Shown here one piece after another: positions 1 through 5,366 of a stretch of 8,083 nt of DNA (within the stretch, counting starts at the first letter, position 1; each line of letters starts with the position of its first letter). This stretch comes from Actinomycetes bacterium (GTDB taxonomy: Bacteria > Actinomycetota > Humimicrobiia > Humimicrobiales > Humimicrobiaceae): the NCBI GenBank assembly GCA_030609215.1, contig JAUWCR010000053.1, forward strand, positions 1 through 8,083, written 5' to 3'. Under the pieces are notes generated by a model, which did not search any database, had not been told where the DNA came from, and saw only the letters and a program-made list of their open reading frames with translations. The translations under genes were made by a program, and so were the position numbers.

Positions 1-251
1 CCGGGAGTAATTTTAGAATTTGAAAGAATCGAAATAGATTCAACGATTTTTTCCGGATCTAAAATGTCAAAGCATACTTTATATTTAGGGTTTTGTTCAA
101 AATTGATCTCTACCAGGTTTTCAAAACCTTCTTTCCCGAATTTATTTATTGAATAGGATTTTCCCACTTGCCTTGCACCTCTAACCAAAAGCGGATATCT
201 TCTTTTTTCATCCTTCCATTTCATTAATACTTTTTCAATATCCCTTTTCAT
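1..251 (-). CDS. AAA_14/DUF4143-type P-loop ATPase, N-terminal part (cut by window edge)
   Basis: Only the first 83 codons are in the window; the gene continues beyond position 1. The start ATG (249-251) follows a perfect Shine-Dalgarno GGAGGT (256-261) at 4 nt. The Walker A motif GARQVGKS is at residues 25-32, preceded by YPLLVR, with INFEQN near residue 50. This is the usual opening of the AAA_14 plus DUF4143 family: a P-loop ATPase domain followed by a nuclease-like C-terminal domain. The cellular role of the family is poorly known. Walker A lies at exactly the same residue numbers as in the next gene on this strand (341-1684), and the NFE..N segment is shared, so the two are paralogs of one subfamily. 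The Walker B and C-terminal domains are off the window, so intactness cannot be judged. Confidence 0.88.
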   Translation of the reverse strand, partial: MKRDIEKVLMKWKDEKRRYPLLVRGARQVGKSYSINKFGKEGFENLVEINFEQNPKYKVCFDILDPEKIVESISILSNSKITP

Positions 252-289
252 TTTTACCTCCAATTCATAGTTTAAACCTATAAAAAGGA

Positions 290-318
290 ATTATAAGCAA
301 AAAATGCAGAAAATACAA
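290..318 (-). promoter_or_regulatory. Sigma-70-like promoter for the ATPase gene at 1-251
   Basis: Read on the minus strand, a -35 box TTGTAT (313-318) is followed after 17 bp by a perfect -10 box TATAAT (290-295). Transcription would start near 283, about 30 nt before the start codon. The -35 box lies inside a short repeated segment (305-320). Predicted by pattern only. Confidence 0.5.
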
Positions 319-332
319 GGGTTAAACCTGCA
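299..332 (-). terminator. Weak candidate terminator after the 341-1684 gene
   Basis: On the minus strand TGCAG (328-332) can pair with CTGCA (305-309) across an 18-nt loop, followed by a run of six Ts (299-304). The stem is only 5 bp and the loop is long, so efficiency would be low. It overlaps the promoter of the next gene. Read-through from the upstream ATPase gene is equally possible. Confidence 0.2.
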
Positions 333-372
333 ATATTTGACTAAAATACAAGGTTGTTTTCTGCAGAAAATA
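305..372. repeat. Short shuffled repeats at the 3' end of an ATPase gene
   Basis: AAAATACAAGG occurs at 310-320 and again at 343-353. TGCAGAAAATA occurs at 305-315 and again at 362-372. The block 305-320 therefore combines both elements found at the 3' end of the 341-1684 gene, as if that end had been partly duplicated. The duplicated copy supplies the -35 box of the next gene. Confidence 0.5.
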
Positions 373-1684
373 TTTTTTCAATAAATTCTGGCAATTTCCA
401 CAGCAAGTAAAGGGGACAGTTTAACAGCCCATCCTTGTAATTTAGATTCAGTCTTGATGTTTTAATAGATAAAGTCGGTTTGTATTTTTTCCTATAGACA
501 GCAAGACTCTTAGACTTTACATTTTCGGCCGCTTTTACTTCGATGGGAATTATTTTATCAATAAATTGCACTACAAAATCAATCTCGGCAAGATTGCCGC
601 TGGACCAATAAAATGGAACATCATCAAGTAATCCCGTTAATTCCTGAAGGCAATAGTTTTCAGCCATAACTCCCTTAAATTCCTTATATAGAATATCCTC
701 TTCTAAAATGGATTTAGCGCTTAAATCCGCCATCTTTCGCAACAGACCTATATCGGGAAGATAAAGCTTAAAATACGAATTATTTACATATGCTTTTAAT
801 GGAACTGAAGGCTTTTCAATTTTGTGAACTTTATAAGCCATTCCTGCATTCTGAAGCCATGCCATCGCATTCTCAAATGCGCGGGCTCCTGCACCCTTAC
901 GAAGTAAGCCATAGACAAACTTTCCATTCTCTTTGGCCAGCTGGTTGGGAATAGAGTTCCATATCATGCTGAGCTTGGGAATTTCATGTGAAGGGGCATA
1001 CTTTGCAAAATCAAGCTCAAATAAGTTTAGAATATTTTGCTGTACAGTCTCCGTTTTAGCTATATCATTTGTATCAAGCCATACTGATATAGCCTCAGGC
1101 ATTCCCCCAATGAAATAATATTTTTTTAGGTAATCCTGCATCTTATTTGCAAATACTCTGGCAATAGGCTCAGGCCGTACTACTTCTTTAGAGAGATATT
1201 CAATCAGCATATCTTCGTCATTAGCCAGTAAGAATTCATAAAAACTCATTGGACGCAGTGTCATAATATCTACTTTGCCAACCGGATAAGAAGTAGGACG
1301 GGCCAATGCAATGCCCAGAAGTGATCCGGCACATGCTATATGATATCTGGGAACAGACTCATGGAAATATTTTAATGCTGTAATCGCCTGACTGCAAAAC
1401 TGGATCTCATCAAAAATAATCAATGTTTTTCCTGGACGTATCGCCTTACCATTTAGTACGCTTAGTTCCATTATTAGCCTTTGCGGGTTAAGATCCTTTT
1501 GAAAATGTTCAGAGAGGGCTTCGTTTTTTTCAAAATTAAAATATGCTATGTCTTCATAAGCCAACCTCCCAAAATCCATTAAAAGCCATGTCTTGCCAGA
1601 CTGGCGAATTCCCCTGAGTATTAGCGGTTTTCTATAGGGTGATTGTTTCCATTGTAGTAATTTATTGGTCAGCAATCTTTTCAT
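341..1684 (-). CDS. AAA_14/DUF4143-type P-loop ATPase with nuclease-like C-terminal domain
   Basis: Complete gene of 447 residues, the usual size for the family. The ATPase domain has Walker A GIRQSGKT (25-32), Walker B LIIFDE (88-93) and a sensor-type segment CAGS (118-121). The C-terminal part carries EIDFV (from 367) and IEVK (381-384), so D369, E382 and K384 form the D...ExK pattern of a PD-(D/E)XK nuclease-like fold. ATP binding and hydrolysis are expected; nuclease activity and biological role are unproven for this family. An ATG four codons further upstream (1694-1696) has no ribosome binding site, whereas GGTGAT lies 4 nt before the ATG at 1682-1684, so I chose that start. It is a paralog of the gene at 1-251 on the same strand. 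A palindrome lies just upstream and may regulate it. Confidence 0.9.
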   Translation of the reverse strand: MKRLLTNKLLQWKQSPYRKPLILRGIRQSGKTWLLMDFGRLAYEDIAYFNFEKNEALSEHFQKDLNPQRLIMELSVLNGKAIRPGKTLIIFDEIQFCSQAITALKYFHESVPRYHIACAGSLLGIALARPTSYPVGKVDIMTLRPMSFYEFLLANDEDMLIEYLSKEVVRPEPIARVFANKMQDYLKKYYFIGGMPEAISVWLDTNDIAKTETVQQNILNLFELDFAKYAPSHEIPKLSMIWNSIPNQLAKENGKFVYGLLRKGAGARAFENAMAWLQNAGMAYKVHKIEKPSVPLKAYVNNSYFKLYLPDIGLLRKMADLSAKSILEEDILYKEFKGVMAENYCLQELTGLLDDVPFYWSSGNLAEIDFVVQFIDKIIPIEVKAAENVKSKSLAVYRKKYKPTLSIKTSRLNLNYKDGLLNCPLYLLWKLPEFIEKIFSAENNLVF

Positions 1685-1688
1685 TTTA

Positions 1689-1694
1689 ATCACC
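1689..1694 (-). promoter_or_regulatory. Ribosome binding site that decides the ATPase start
   Basis: On the minus strand GGTGAT, complementary to the 3' end of 16S rRNA, sits 4 nt before the ATG at 1682-1684. It lies inside the four-codon extension that would be added by the upstream ATG at 1694-1696, which has no such site of its own. This favours the shorter, 447-residue protein. Confidence 0.6.
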
Positions 1695-1716
1695 ATTTTA
1701 TGTTATAAGTGTCAAA

Positions 1717-1736
1717 ATTATGCATTGATGCATAAT
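1717..1736. promoter_or_regulatory. Operator-like palindrome upstream of ATPase gene
   Basis: A perfect 8-bp inverted repeat, ATTATGCA and TGCATAAT, separated by TTGA. It sits about 30 bp before the start codon of the 341-1684 gene and just downstream of its predicted promoter. That is a typical place for a repressor site. The arms are AT-rich, so a chance origin cannot be excluded. Confidence 0.4.
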
Positions 1737-1746
1737 ATTAGTGCCA

Positions 1747-1775
1747 ATTATTTGTTATTATACAAAAAATGTCAA
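1747..1775 (-). promoter_or_regulatory. Possible promoter for the ATPase gene at 341-1684
   Basis: On the minus strand a perfect -35 box TTGACA (1770-1775) is followed after 17 bp by AATAAT (1747-1752). A TATAAT also lies between them but only 7 bp from the -35 box. Transcription from the chosen pair would start near 1740 and leave a leader of about 55 nt that contains the palindrome 1717-1736. Confidence 0.35.
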
Positions 1776-1783
1776 GCTGTAGT

Positions 1784-1857
1784 ATTGCATTCTAAAGGTT
1801 TCCCTTATATTAGTTGGTTTAAAAATGTCTGAGCCGGGACAATAATAGGGTTCTTAT
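1784..1857. repeat. 74-bp direct repeat, copy 1
   Basis: It starts ATTGCATTCTAAAGG and ends at the shared CTTAT. It matches 5196-5269 in the same orientation with three mismatches, all C/T: positions 1818, 1834 and 1852 differ from 5230, 5246 and 5264. The block holds the last codons of an ATPase gene read on the minus strand, its stop codon, and 21 nt of 3' flank. Similarity ends sharply on both sides. Confidence 0.9.
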
Positions 1858-1924
1858 AATTCTTACTCAAGCTGCCCTTTGATGATAATTTAACTTCAAC
1901 TAAAAACCATGGGAGATAAATATT
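1805..1924 (-). pseudogene. C-terminal relic of a DUF4143-type ATPase (copy 1)
   Basis: A 39-codon open stretch on the minus strand reads NIYLPWFLVEVKLSS, then KNPIIVPAQTFLNQLI and a stop. PWFLVEVK is the nuclease-like core of the DUF4143 C-terminal domain, and the ending I-I-V-P-A-x-T-F-L resembles the usual C-terminus of one branch of these ATPases. The segment normally lying between them, about 15-30 residues, is missing, and everything upstream is absent: an in-frame stop is at 1925-1927. I read it as a decayed gene with an internal deletion. Its last 17 codons are shared with the relic at 5217-5366. The branch differs from all three ATPase genes in this window, so it is not a duplicate of a neighbour. 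Assignment is by remembered family pattern, not by search. Confidence 0.6.
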
Positions 1925-2046
1925 TTAAGGCCTATGGTTATTGTTTGAGAATAAGTGAATTTAATCTTGATATCAGACCTTATAGGGATATGCCAAAAAA
2001 GTTCAAGAATATTATTGATAAAAAAAGTTTAAGCTTACAAATATGA
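1909..2046 (+). CDS. Small open reading frame of unknown function (45 aa)
   Basis: Starts at ATG 1909 and ends at TGA 2044. The protein begins MGDKYFKAYGYCLRISEF and is rich in lysine and aromatic residues. No ribosome binding site is visible, and the start overlaps the ATPase relic on the other strand by 16 bp. The segment KAYG..L.ISEF.L weakly recalls the N-terminus of HPr-kinase-like proteins of peptide-modification clusters, but this is only an impression. It may be a gene remnant or a chance frame. It fills most of the gap between the ATPase relic and the next ATPase gene. Confidence 0.25.
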   Translation: MGDKYFKAYGYCLRISEFNLDIRPYRDMPKKFKNIIDKKSLSLQI

Positions 2047-2076
2047 TAAAGGATAAATTACTCAATCAAAATTCAG

Positions 2077-3369
2077 TCACATATCAGAGAGAATATATTT
2101 ATATGCAGGAATTATACTGATTTCAATATTGTCTTGCGATAGCTTCTCTTCTTCAGATATCGTTATGATCTTGCCTTCTCTCAAACCAAGAGTCTTGCAG
2201 GTATTTATAACACCGTTGATCTCCCTGGCTTTTGTTGAATAATCGCTGTTCAGATCAAAACAGACCTGTATTGCATCAGAAATACTTTTACCTTCATAGA
2301 TCACGAAATCACATTCAAAATTATTGGAATAATAAGATATTCTTTTACCGGCTTTTTTAAGCTCAAGAAAAACAAGATTTTCAAGAAGCCTGCCATTATT
2401 CTGTGAGAAATAAAAATCAAGAGCTGATGCAAGTCCTGTATCAATACAATAGGTTTTTTTCATTGCAAGTTCGGATTTCAGGAATGAATGAGAATGTTTT
2501 GGCAGAAAAAGTGCAAGATAAATGGACTCCACATGAGACTGGAATTCATAAAGGGTATCTTTACTTATTTTATAGCCCTGAGATTTTAATTCATTAAAGA
2601 TTTTATTAACGCTAAATTCCTGTGCGCTATTGCCAACAACCCGCTTACAAAAATATTTTAGAATCCTTGATTGCTTAACATCATATCTTTCGATTATATC
2701 TCTCAAGATCATTACATCAAAATATTCCTGCAATACTCTGTTCCTTATCTGGTCTTCCATATTAATGAGTTCTGGAAACCCACCACTATAAAGATATTTT
2801 TCCAGGCATTTAATTATTCTTGCAGTCGATTCTGATGTATATAGATTTATTTCTACTTCTAAGAAATCAAGGTATTCTTTAAAACTTAATGGAAATACCT
2901 CATAACTTATGCTCCTGCCTCTTAGTGATGTTGAGATCTCTTTACTTAAAAGTTTTGAATTTGATCCAGTTATAAAAATATTTTTAGATACCTGGTCATA
3001 AATTCTTCTTAAAAACTTTTCCCAGCCTTCAATATTTTGAATCTCGTCAAATAAAAAATAACAATCTTCTAATTTTAAATCAGGGTATAATTCTCTATAG
3101 GCATCTAAAAGATTATTTAAAATGAAAGTTTGCTCATCAATTCTCTCGTCCTCAAAATTGAAATATAAAAGTTTTTTTGCAGGGACTTGTTTTTTGAACA
3201 AAGCCTTTAATACATTATATAATTGGTAAGTTTTTCCACTTCTTCTAACTCCGGTCAAAGCTATGATTTTCCCTGTTCCTAAAGGAATCTCTAATAGCCT
3301 TGGTTTTGTTGCAGGCATTTTTGAAGAATGAAAATCTGCTATTGTCTTTTTTATTACTTCTTTATTCAT
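2077..3369 (-). CDS. AAA_14/DUF4143-type P-loop ATPase, second subfamily
   Basis: Complete gene of 430 residues. Walker A GVRRSGKT is at 40-47, Walker B YFLFDE at 104-109, then ITGSN (133-137) as sensor region and a downstream LRGRS (149-153) that could supply an arginine finger. The C-terminal domain has LLENLVFLEL and ECDFV (E352, D354), followed by IQVC at 367-370. Where related proteins, including the one at 341-1684, have ExK, this one has Q368-V-C, so the nuclease-like site is probably inactive or altered. That Q-for-E form is common in this subfamily. The start ATG follows AAGGAA (3376-3381) at 6 nt. The predicted promoter carries a palindrome over its -35 box. It is not closely similar to the other two ATPases here and is probably an independent acquisition. 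Biological role unknown. Confidence 0.9.
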   Translation of the reverse strand: MNKEVIKKTIADFHSSKMPATKPRLLEIPLGTGKIIALTGVRRSGKTYQLYNVLKALFKKQVPAKKLLYFNFEDERIDEQTFILNNLLDAYRELYPDLKLEDCYFLFDEIQNIEGWEKFLRRIYDQVSKNIFITGSNSKLLSKEISTSLRGRSISYEVFPLSFKEYLDFLEVEINLYTSESTARIIKCLEKYLYSGGFPELINMEDQIRNRVLQEYFDVMILRDIIERYDVKQSRILKYFCKRVVGNSAQEFSVNKIFNELKSQGYKISKDTLYEFQSHVESIYLALFLPKHSHSFLKSELAMKKTYCIDTGLASALDFYFSQNNGRLLENLVFLELKKAGKRISYYSNNFECDFVIYEGKSISDAIQVCFDLNSDYSTKAREINGVINTCKTLGLREGKIITISEEEKLSQDNIEISIIPAYKYILSDM

Positions 3370-3392
3370 AAATATTTCCTTACGTAGGGGAA

Positions 3393-3421
3393 ATTATATT
3401 ACTAAAGTTTCCTTTTGTAAA
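3393..3421 (-). promoter_or_regulatory. Promoter of the ATPase gene at 2077-3369
   Basis: On the minus strand TTTACA (3416-3421), 17 bp, and a perfect TATAAT (3393-3398). The transcript would start near 3386, leaving a leader of only about 17 nt that holds the ribosome binding site. Confidence 0.6.
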
Positions 3422-3426
3422 GGAAA
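3408..3426. promoter_or_regulatory. Palindrome over the -35 box (operator candidate)
   Basis: TTTCCTTT and AAAGGAAA form a perfect 8-bp inverted repeat with a 3-nt spacer, centred on the -35 box of the divergent ATPase promoter. A third half-site, TTTCCTT, lies at 3375-3381 and coincides with the ribosome binding site of the same gene. This arrangement suggests repression, perhaps by the gene's own product or a local regulator. Confidence 0.45.
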
Positions 3427-3445
3427 TAATAGTTAATACTATTAT
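3426..3445. repeat. Second inverted repeat abutting the first
   Basis: ATAATAGT and ACTATTAT, 8-bp perfect arms around TAAT, directly adjoining the palindrome at 3408-3426. It lies just upstream of the minus-strand -35 box. It is very AT-rich, so a chance origin is possible, but two adjacent perfect palindromes fit a tandem operator. Confidence 0.35.
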
Positions 3446-3489
3446 ATAATATTGATAATAATAAATAGATAATTGTTTATGAGCTCTAA

Positions 3490-3594
3490 TTATTTAACTT
3501 GAATGCTGATGATATTAATATTGATGACGCAGCAAAAGTTAATTTCCCTACTAATTATGAGTGTTTACCAGATATCATGCATCTGTGCCCTTGA
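3490..3594 (+). pseudogene. Possible 3' remnant of an unidentified gene
   Basis: A stop-free stretch of 34 codons with coding-like composition reads LFNLNADDINIDDAAKVNF, then PTNYECLPDIMHLCP and a stop at 3592-3594. It has no ATG in a suitable place and no ribosome binding site. The acidic, proline- and cysteine-containing tail looks more like real protein than random AT-rich DNA. I do not recognise the family. It could be the tail of a gene lost ahead of the amidohydrolase. Confidence 0.3.
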
Positions 3595-3618
3595 CTCAAA
3601 TAATTCTTGCTGTAAAAT
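3591..3618 (+). promoter_or_regulatory. Possible promoter of the amidohydrolase gene
   Basis: TTGACT (3591-3596), 16 bp, TAAAAT (3613-3618). Transcription would start near 3625 and give a leader of about 70 nt. It overlaps the end of the remnant frame at 3490-3594. Confidence 0.4.
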
Positions 3619-3695
3619 TTAAATAACTTATTATGATATGAAATGTTCTGTTATAGATCAACATATATAAACCAATAAGATCGAAAGGGAGCTTA

Positions 3696-5006
3696 ATGAA
3701 AGATGCATATAATGAGATCCTGGGTTATATAAACACCCTTGATATTATTGACACCCATGAACACTTACCATGTAAAGAGGAAGACAGGGATATGGAGGCT
3801 GATGTCTTAAAAGAGTTTCTGGGCCATTATTTTAGCAGGGATCTCATATCTGCAGGTCTTTCCCTGGAAGATTACGACAGGATAATCGAAGAAGAACTAC
3901 CCATAATAGAAAAATGGAAGATGGTGGAACCTTACTGGAAAGTATCAAGATATACCGGTTACGGCAGGGCCCTGGATATTATAGCTAAGGATATATACGA
4001 GATTGATAAGATTGAAGGCTCAACTGTTGAAGAGCTTAATAATAAATTCTTAAAAACACTTAAACCAGGACACTTTAAAAAGATTCTCAAAGATAGATGT
4101 AAGATCAAGACCAGCCTTTTAAATGTAGAAACATTGGATAAAAAATATGATCCCAGGGAGGAACGTAGTATACATTGTGATAAGGAATTTTTTAGTCCCG
4201 TTTACAGAATAAAAGACCTGGTGCAGCCTAATTTCTGGTCCCAGATAGAAAAAGTAGAAAAACAGTCAGGTATCAGGATAACCTCTTTTTCCAGGTGGCT
4301 TGAGGCTGCCGAGACTATGATTGAAAAAGCTTATTCCATGGGAGCTATTGCTTTAAAGAACGGTCTGGCGTATCTCAGGACCTTAAAATATGAACGGGTT
4401 GAAAAATCTATTGCAGAAGAAGAGTTTAACAGAGTCTTCAGTACAAAGCATATGCCTGACTGGGATGACAGGCCAGCTCCTACAGGTAAAGCTTTCCAGG
4501 ATTATATGTTTCATTTTATACTGGATATTGCCAACCGGAAGAACTTGATAATTCAGATACATACCGGTATACAGGAAGGAAGTGGAAATATACTATCCAA
4601 TTCCAATCCTGAGCTCCTCTCCAATCTATTCCTTCAGTATCCGGATGTTACCTTTGATATATTTCATATAAGCTATCCTTACCAGAATGAGCTTACTGTG
4701 CTTGCTAAGAATTTTGCCAATGTATTTATTGATATGTGCTGGGCCCATATTGTATCTCCTAATGCTTCGGTAAATGCGCTTCTCGAATGGTTTGATACGG
4801 TGCCACTAAATAAGATATCTGCCTTTGGCGGGGATTATCTGTTTGTGGATGGAGTGTATGGACATCTTAAACTGGCTCAGCAGGATGTTTCCAGAGCACT
4901 TTCAATAAAAGTAGAGGAGGGGCTATTTGACATGGATAAGGCCAGGGATGTAGCTAAGATGCTGTTTTTTGACAATCCCAAAAATATATTCAGATTAAAA
5001 ATATAG
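3696..5006 (+). CDS. Amidohydrolase-superfamily protein, uronate-isomerase-like
   Basis: Complete 436-residue, probably cytoplasmic TIM-barrel metalloenzyme. The first-strand metal motif is H21-x-H23 in IDTHEHL. Further candidate ligands are H289 (IQIHTG), H324 (FHISYP) and D380 (FGGDY), and K221 (ALKNG) sits where the fourth strand would be. The opening part, with RDLISAGLS and EPYWKVSRYTGYGRAL, and the closing FFDNPKNIF resemble the amidohydrolase-2 branch related to glucuronate isomerase. Substrate is unknown; a sugar acid or lactone is my inference. The start follows AAAGGGAG (3684-3691) at 4 nt. Downstream, after 150 bp, is the truncated start of a zinc-type alcohol dehydrogenase, which suggests that the gene once belonged to a sugar-catabolism operon. 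No clear terminator follows. No frameshift or missing ligand is visible, so it may still work. Confidence 0.85.
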   Translation: MKDAYNEILGYINTLDIIDTHEHLPCKEEDRDMEADVLKEFLGHYFSRDLISAGLSLEDYDRIIEEELPIIEKWKMVEPYWKVSRYTGYGRALDIIAKDIYEIDKIEGSTVEELNNKFLKTLKPGHFKKILKDRCKIKTSLLNVETLDKKYDPREERSIHCDKEFFSPVYRIKDLVQPNFWSQIEKVEKQSGIRITSFSRWLEAAETMIEKAYSMGAIALKNGLAYLRTLKYERVEKSIAEEEFNRVFSTKHMPDWDDRPAPTGKAFQDYMFHFILDIANRKNLIIQIHTGIQEGSGNILSNSNPELLSNLFLQYPDVTFDIFHISYPYQNELTVLAKNFANVFIDMCWAHIVSPNASVNALLEWFDTVPLNKISAFGGDYLFVDGVYGHLKLAQQDVSRALSIKVEEGLFDMDKARDVAKMLFFDNPKNIFRLKI

Positions 5007-5156
5007 GAATAAATATTCTTCTTAAGGTAAATATAGTAAAACTCTGTTTCTGATTAAAAATATTTTAAAAGATAATACTTATAGAATTTCTCGTTTCCGA
5101 GGATAATGTAAAAAGAATATGTGTGAACAAATTATACTATTTGGAGGTTAATAGTA

Positions 5157-5207
5157 TTGAAAGCCCTGCTCTGTTACAGTGAAAAAGACTTCAACATTGC
5201 ATTCTAA
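5157..5207 (+). pseudogene. Truncated N-terminus of a zinc-type alcohol dehydrogenase
   Basis: A TTG start (5157-5159) preceded by a perfect GGAGGT (5143-5148) at 8 nt opens 16 codons reading MKALLCYSEKDFNIAF (TTG taken as M), then a stop. MKAL..Y..KDF is the typical beginning of zinc-dependent medium-chain alcohol or sugar dehydrogenases, where a segment such as R-x-E would follow. The last codons (IAF and stop) already belong to the 74-bp repeat that begins at 5196, so the dehydrogenase sequence ends after about 13 codons. No later part of the gene is present. I read it as a gene destroyed by a rearrangement that brought in an ATPase relic. With so few codons, the family call is tentative, but ribosome site and protein start agree. 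Confidence 0.5.
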
Positions 5208-5269
5208 AGGTTTCCCTTATATTAGTTGGCTTAAAAATGTCTGAGCTGGGACAATAATAGGGTCCTTAT
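5196..5269. repeat. 74-bp direct repeat, copy 2
   Basis: It matches 1784-1857 in the same orientation with three C/T mismatches. Its left end is the breakpoint with the dehydrogenase remnant. Beyond its right end the sequence still reads as an ATPase of the same broad class on the minus strand, but differs from copy 1. Confidence 0.9.
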
Positions 5270-5366
5270 GTTTGAAGCAGTCTTCTGCAATATAATCCAT
5301 ATTGACCCAGTCCCATAAATATATTTTTGGTTCTTTTATTAAAGAGCGTGGAATATCTAAAATTAG
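5217..5366 (-). pseudogene. Internally deleted relic of a DUF4143-type ATPase (copy 2)
   Basis: A 49-codon open stretch on the minus strand. It begins LILDIPRSLIKEPKIYLWDW, the mid-protein landmark of one DUF4143 branch: a basic helix, then K-E-P-K-x-Y-x-W-D-W. It ends KDPIIVPAQTFLSQLI and stop. The roughly 150 residues that normally separate these two landmarks, including the nuclease-like core, are reduced to about 14. The ATPase domain is missing; an in-frame stop lies at 5367-5369. Compared with the relic at 1805-1924, the shared part is only the last 17 codons plus 3' flank, and the two retain different upstream pieces of what look like related genes. N/S and D/N are the only amino-acid differences in the shared part. 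Non-functional in my reading. Confidence 0.6.

Noticed and set aside
933..1118. Open frame on the plus strand inside an ATPase gene
   Set aside because: It lies fully within a well-supported minus-strand ATPase, has no ribosome site and no recognisable protein pattern.
1758..1775. TTGACA and TATAAT as one promoter for the 341-1684 gene
   Set aside because: The boxes are only 7 bp apart, too close for sigma-70; the 17-bp pair with AATAAT was preferred.
1784..1857. The 74-bp repeat as an insertion sequence end or miniature transposon
   Set aside because: No terminal inverted repeats or target duplication are seen at its borders, and its content reads as an ATPase C-terminus. A mobility role stays possible but is not shown.
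2020..2040. T run on the minus strand after the 2077-3369 gene as a terminator
   Set aside because: No stem of more than three base pairs precedes it.
2403..2597. Open frame on the plus strand inside the 2077-3369 gene
   Set aside because: Antisense shadow of a gene with intact ATPase motifs; no ribosome site.
5088..5103. Hairpin TTCTCG-TTTC-CGAGGA as terminator of the amidohydrolase gene
   Set aside because: The 6-bp stem includes a G-T pair and no T run follows; it could at most be a weak RNA structure.
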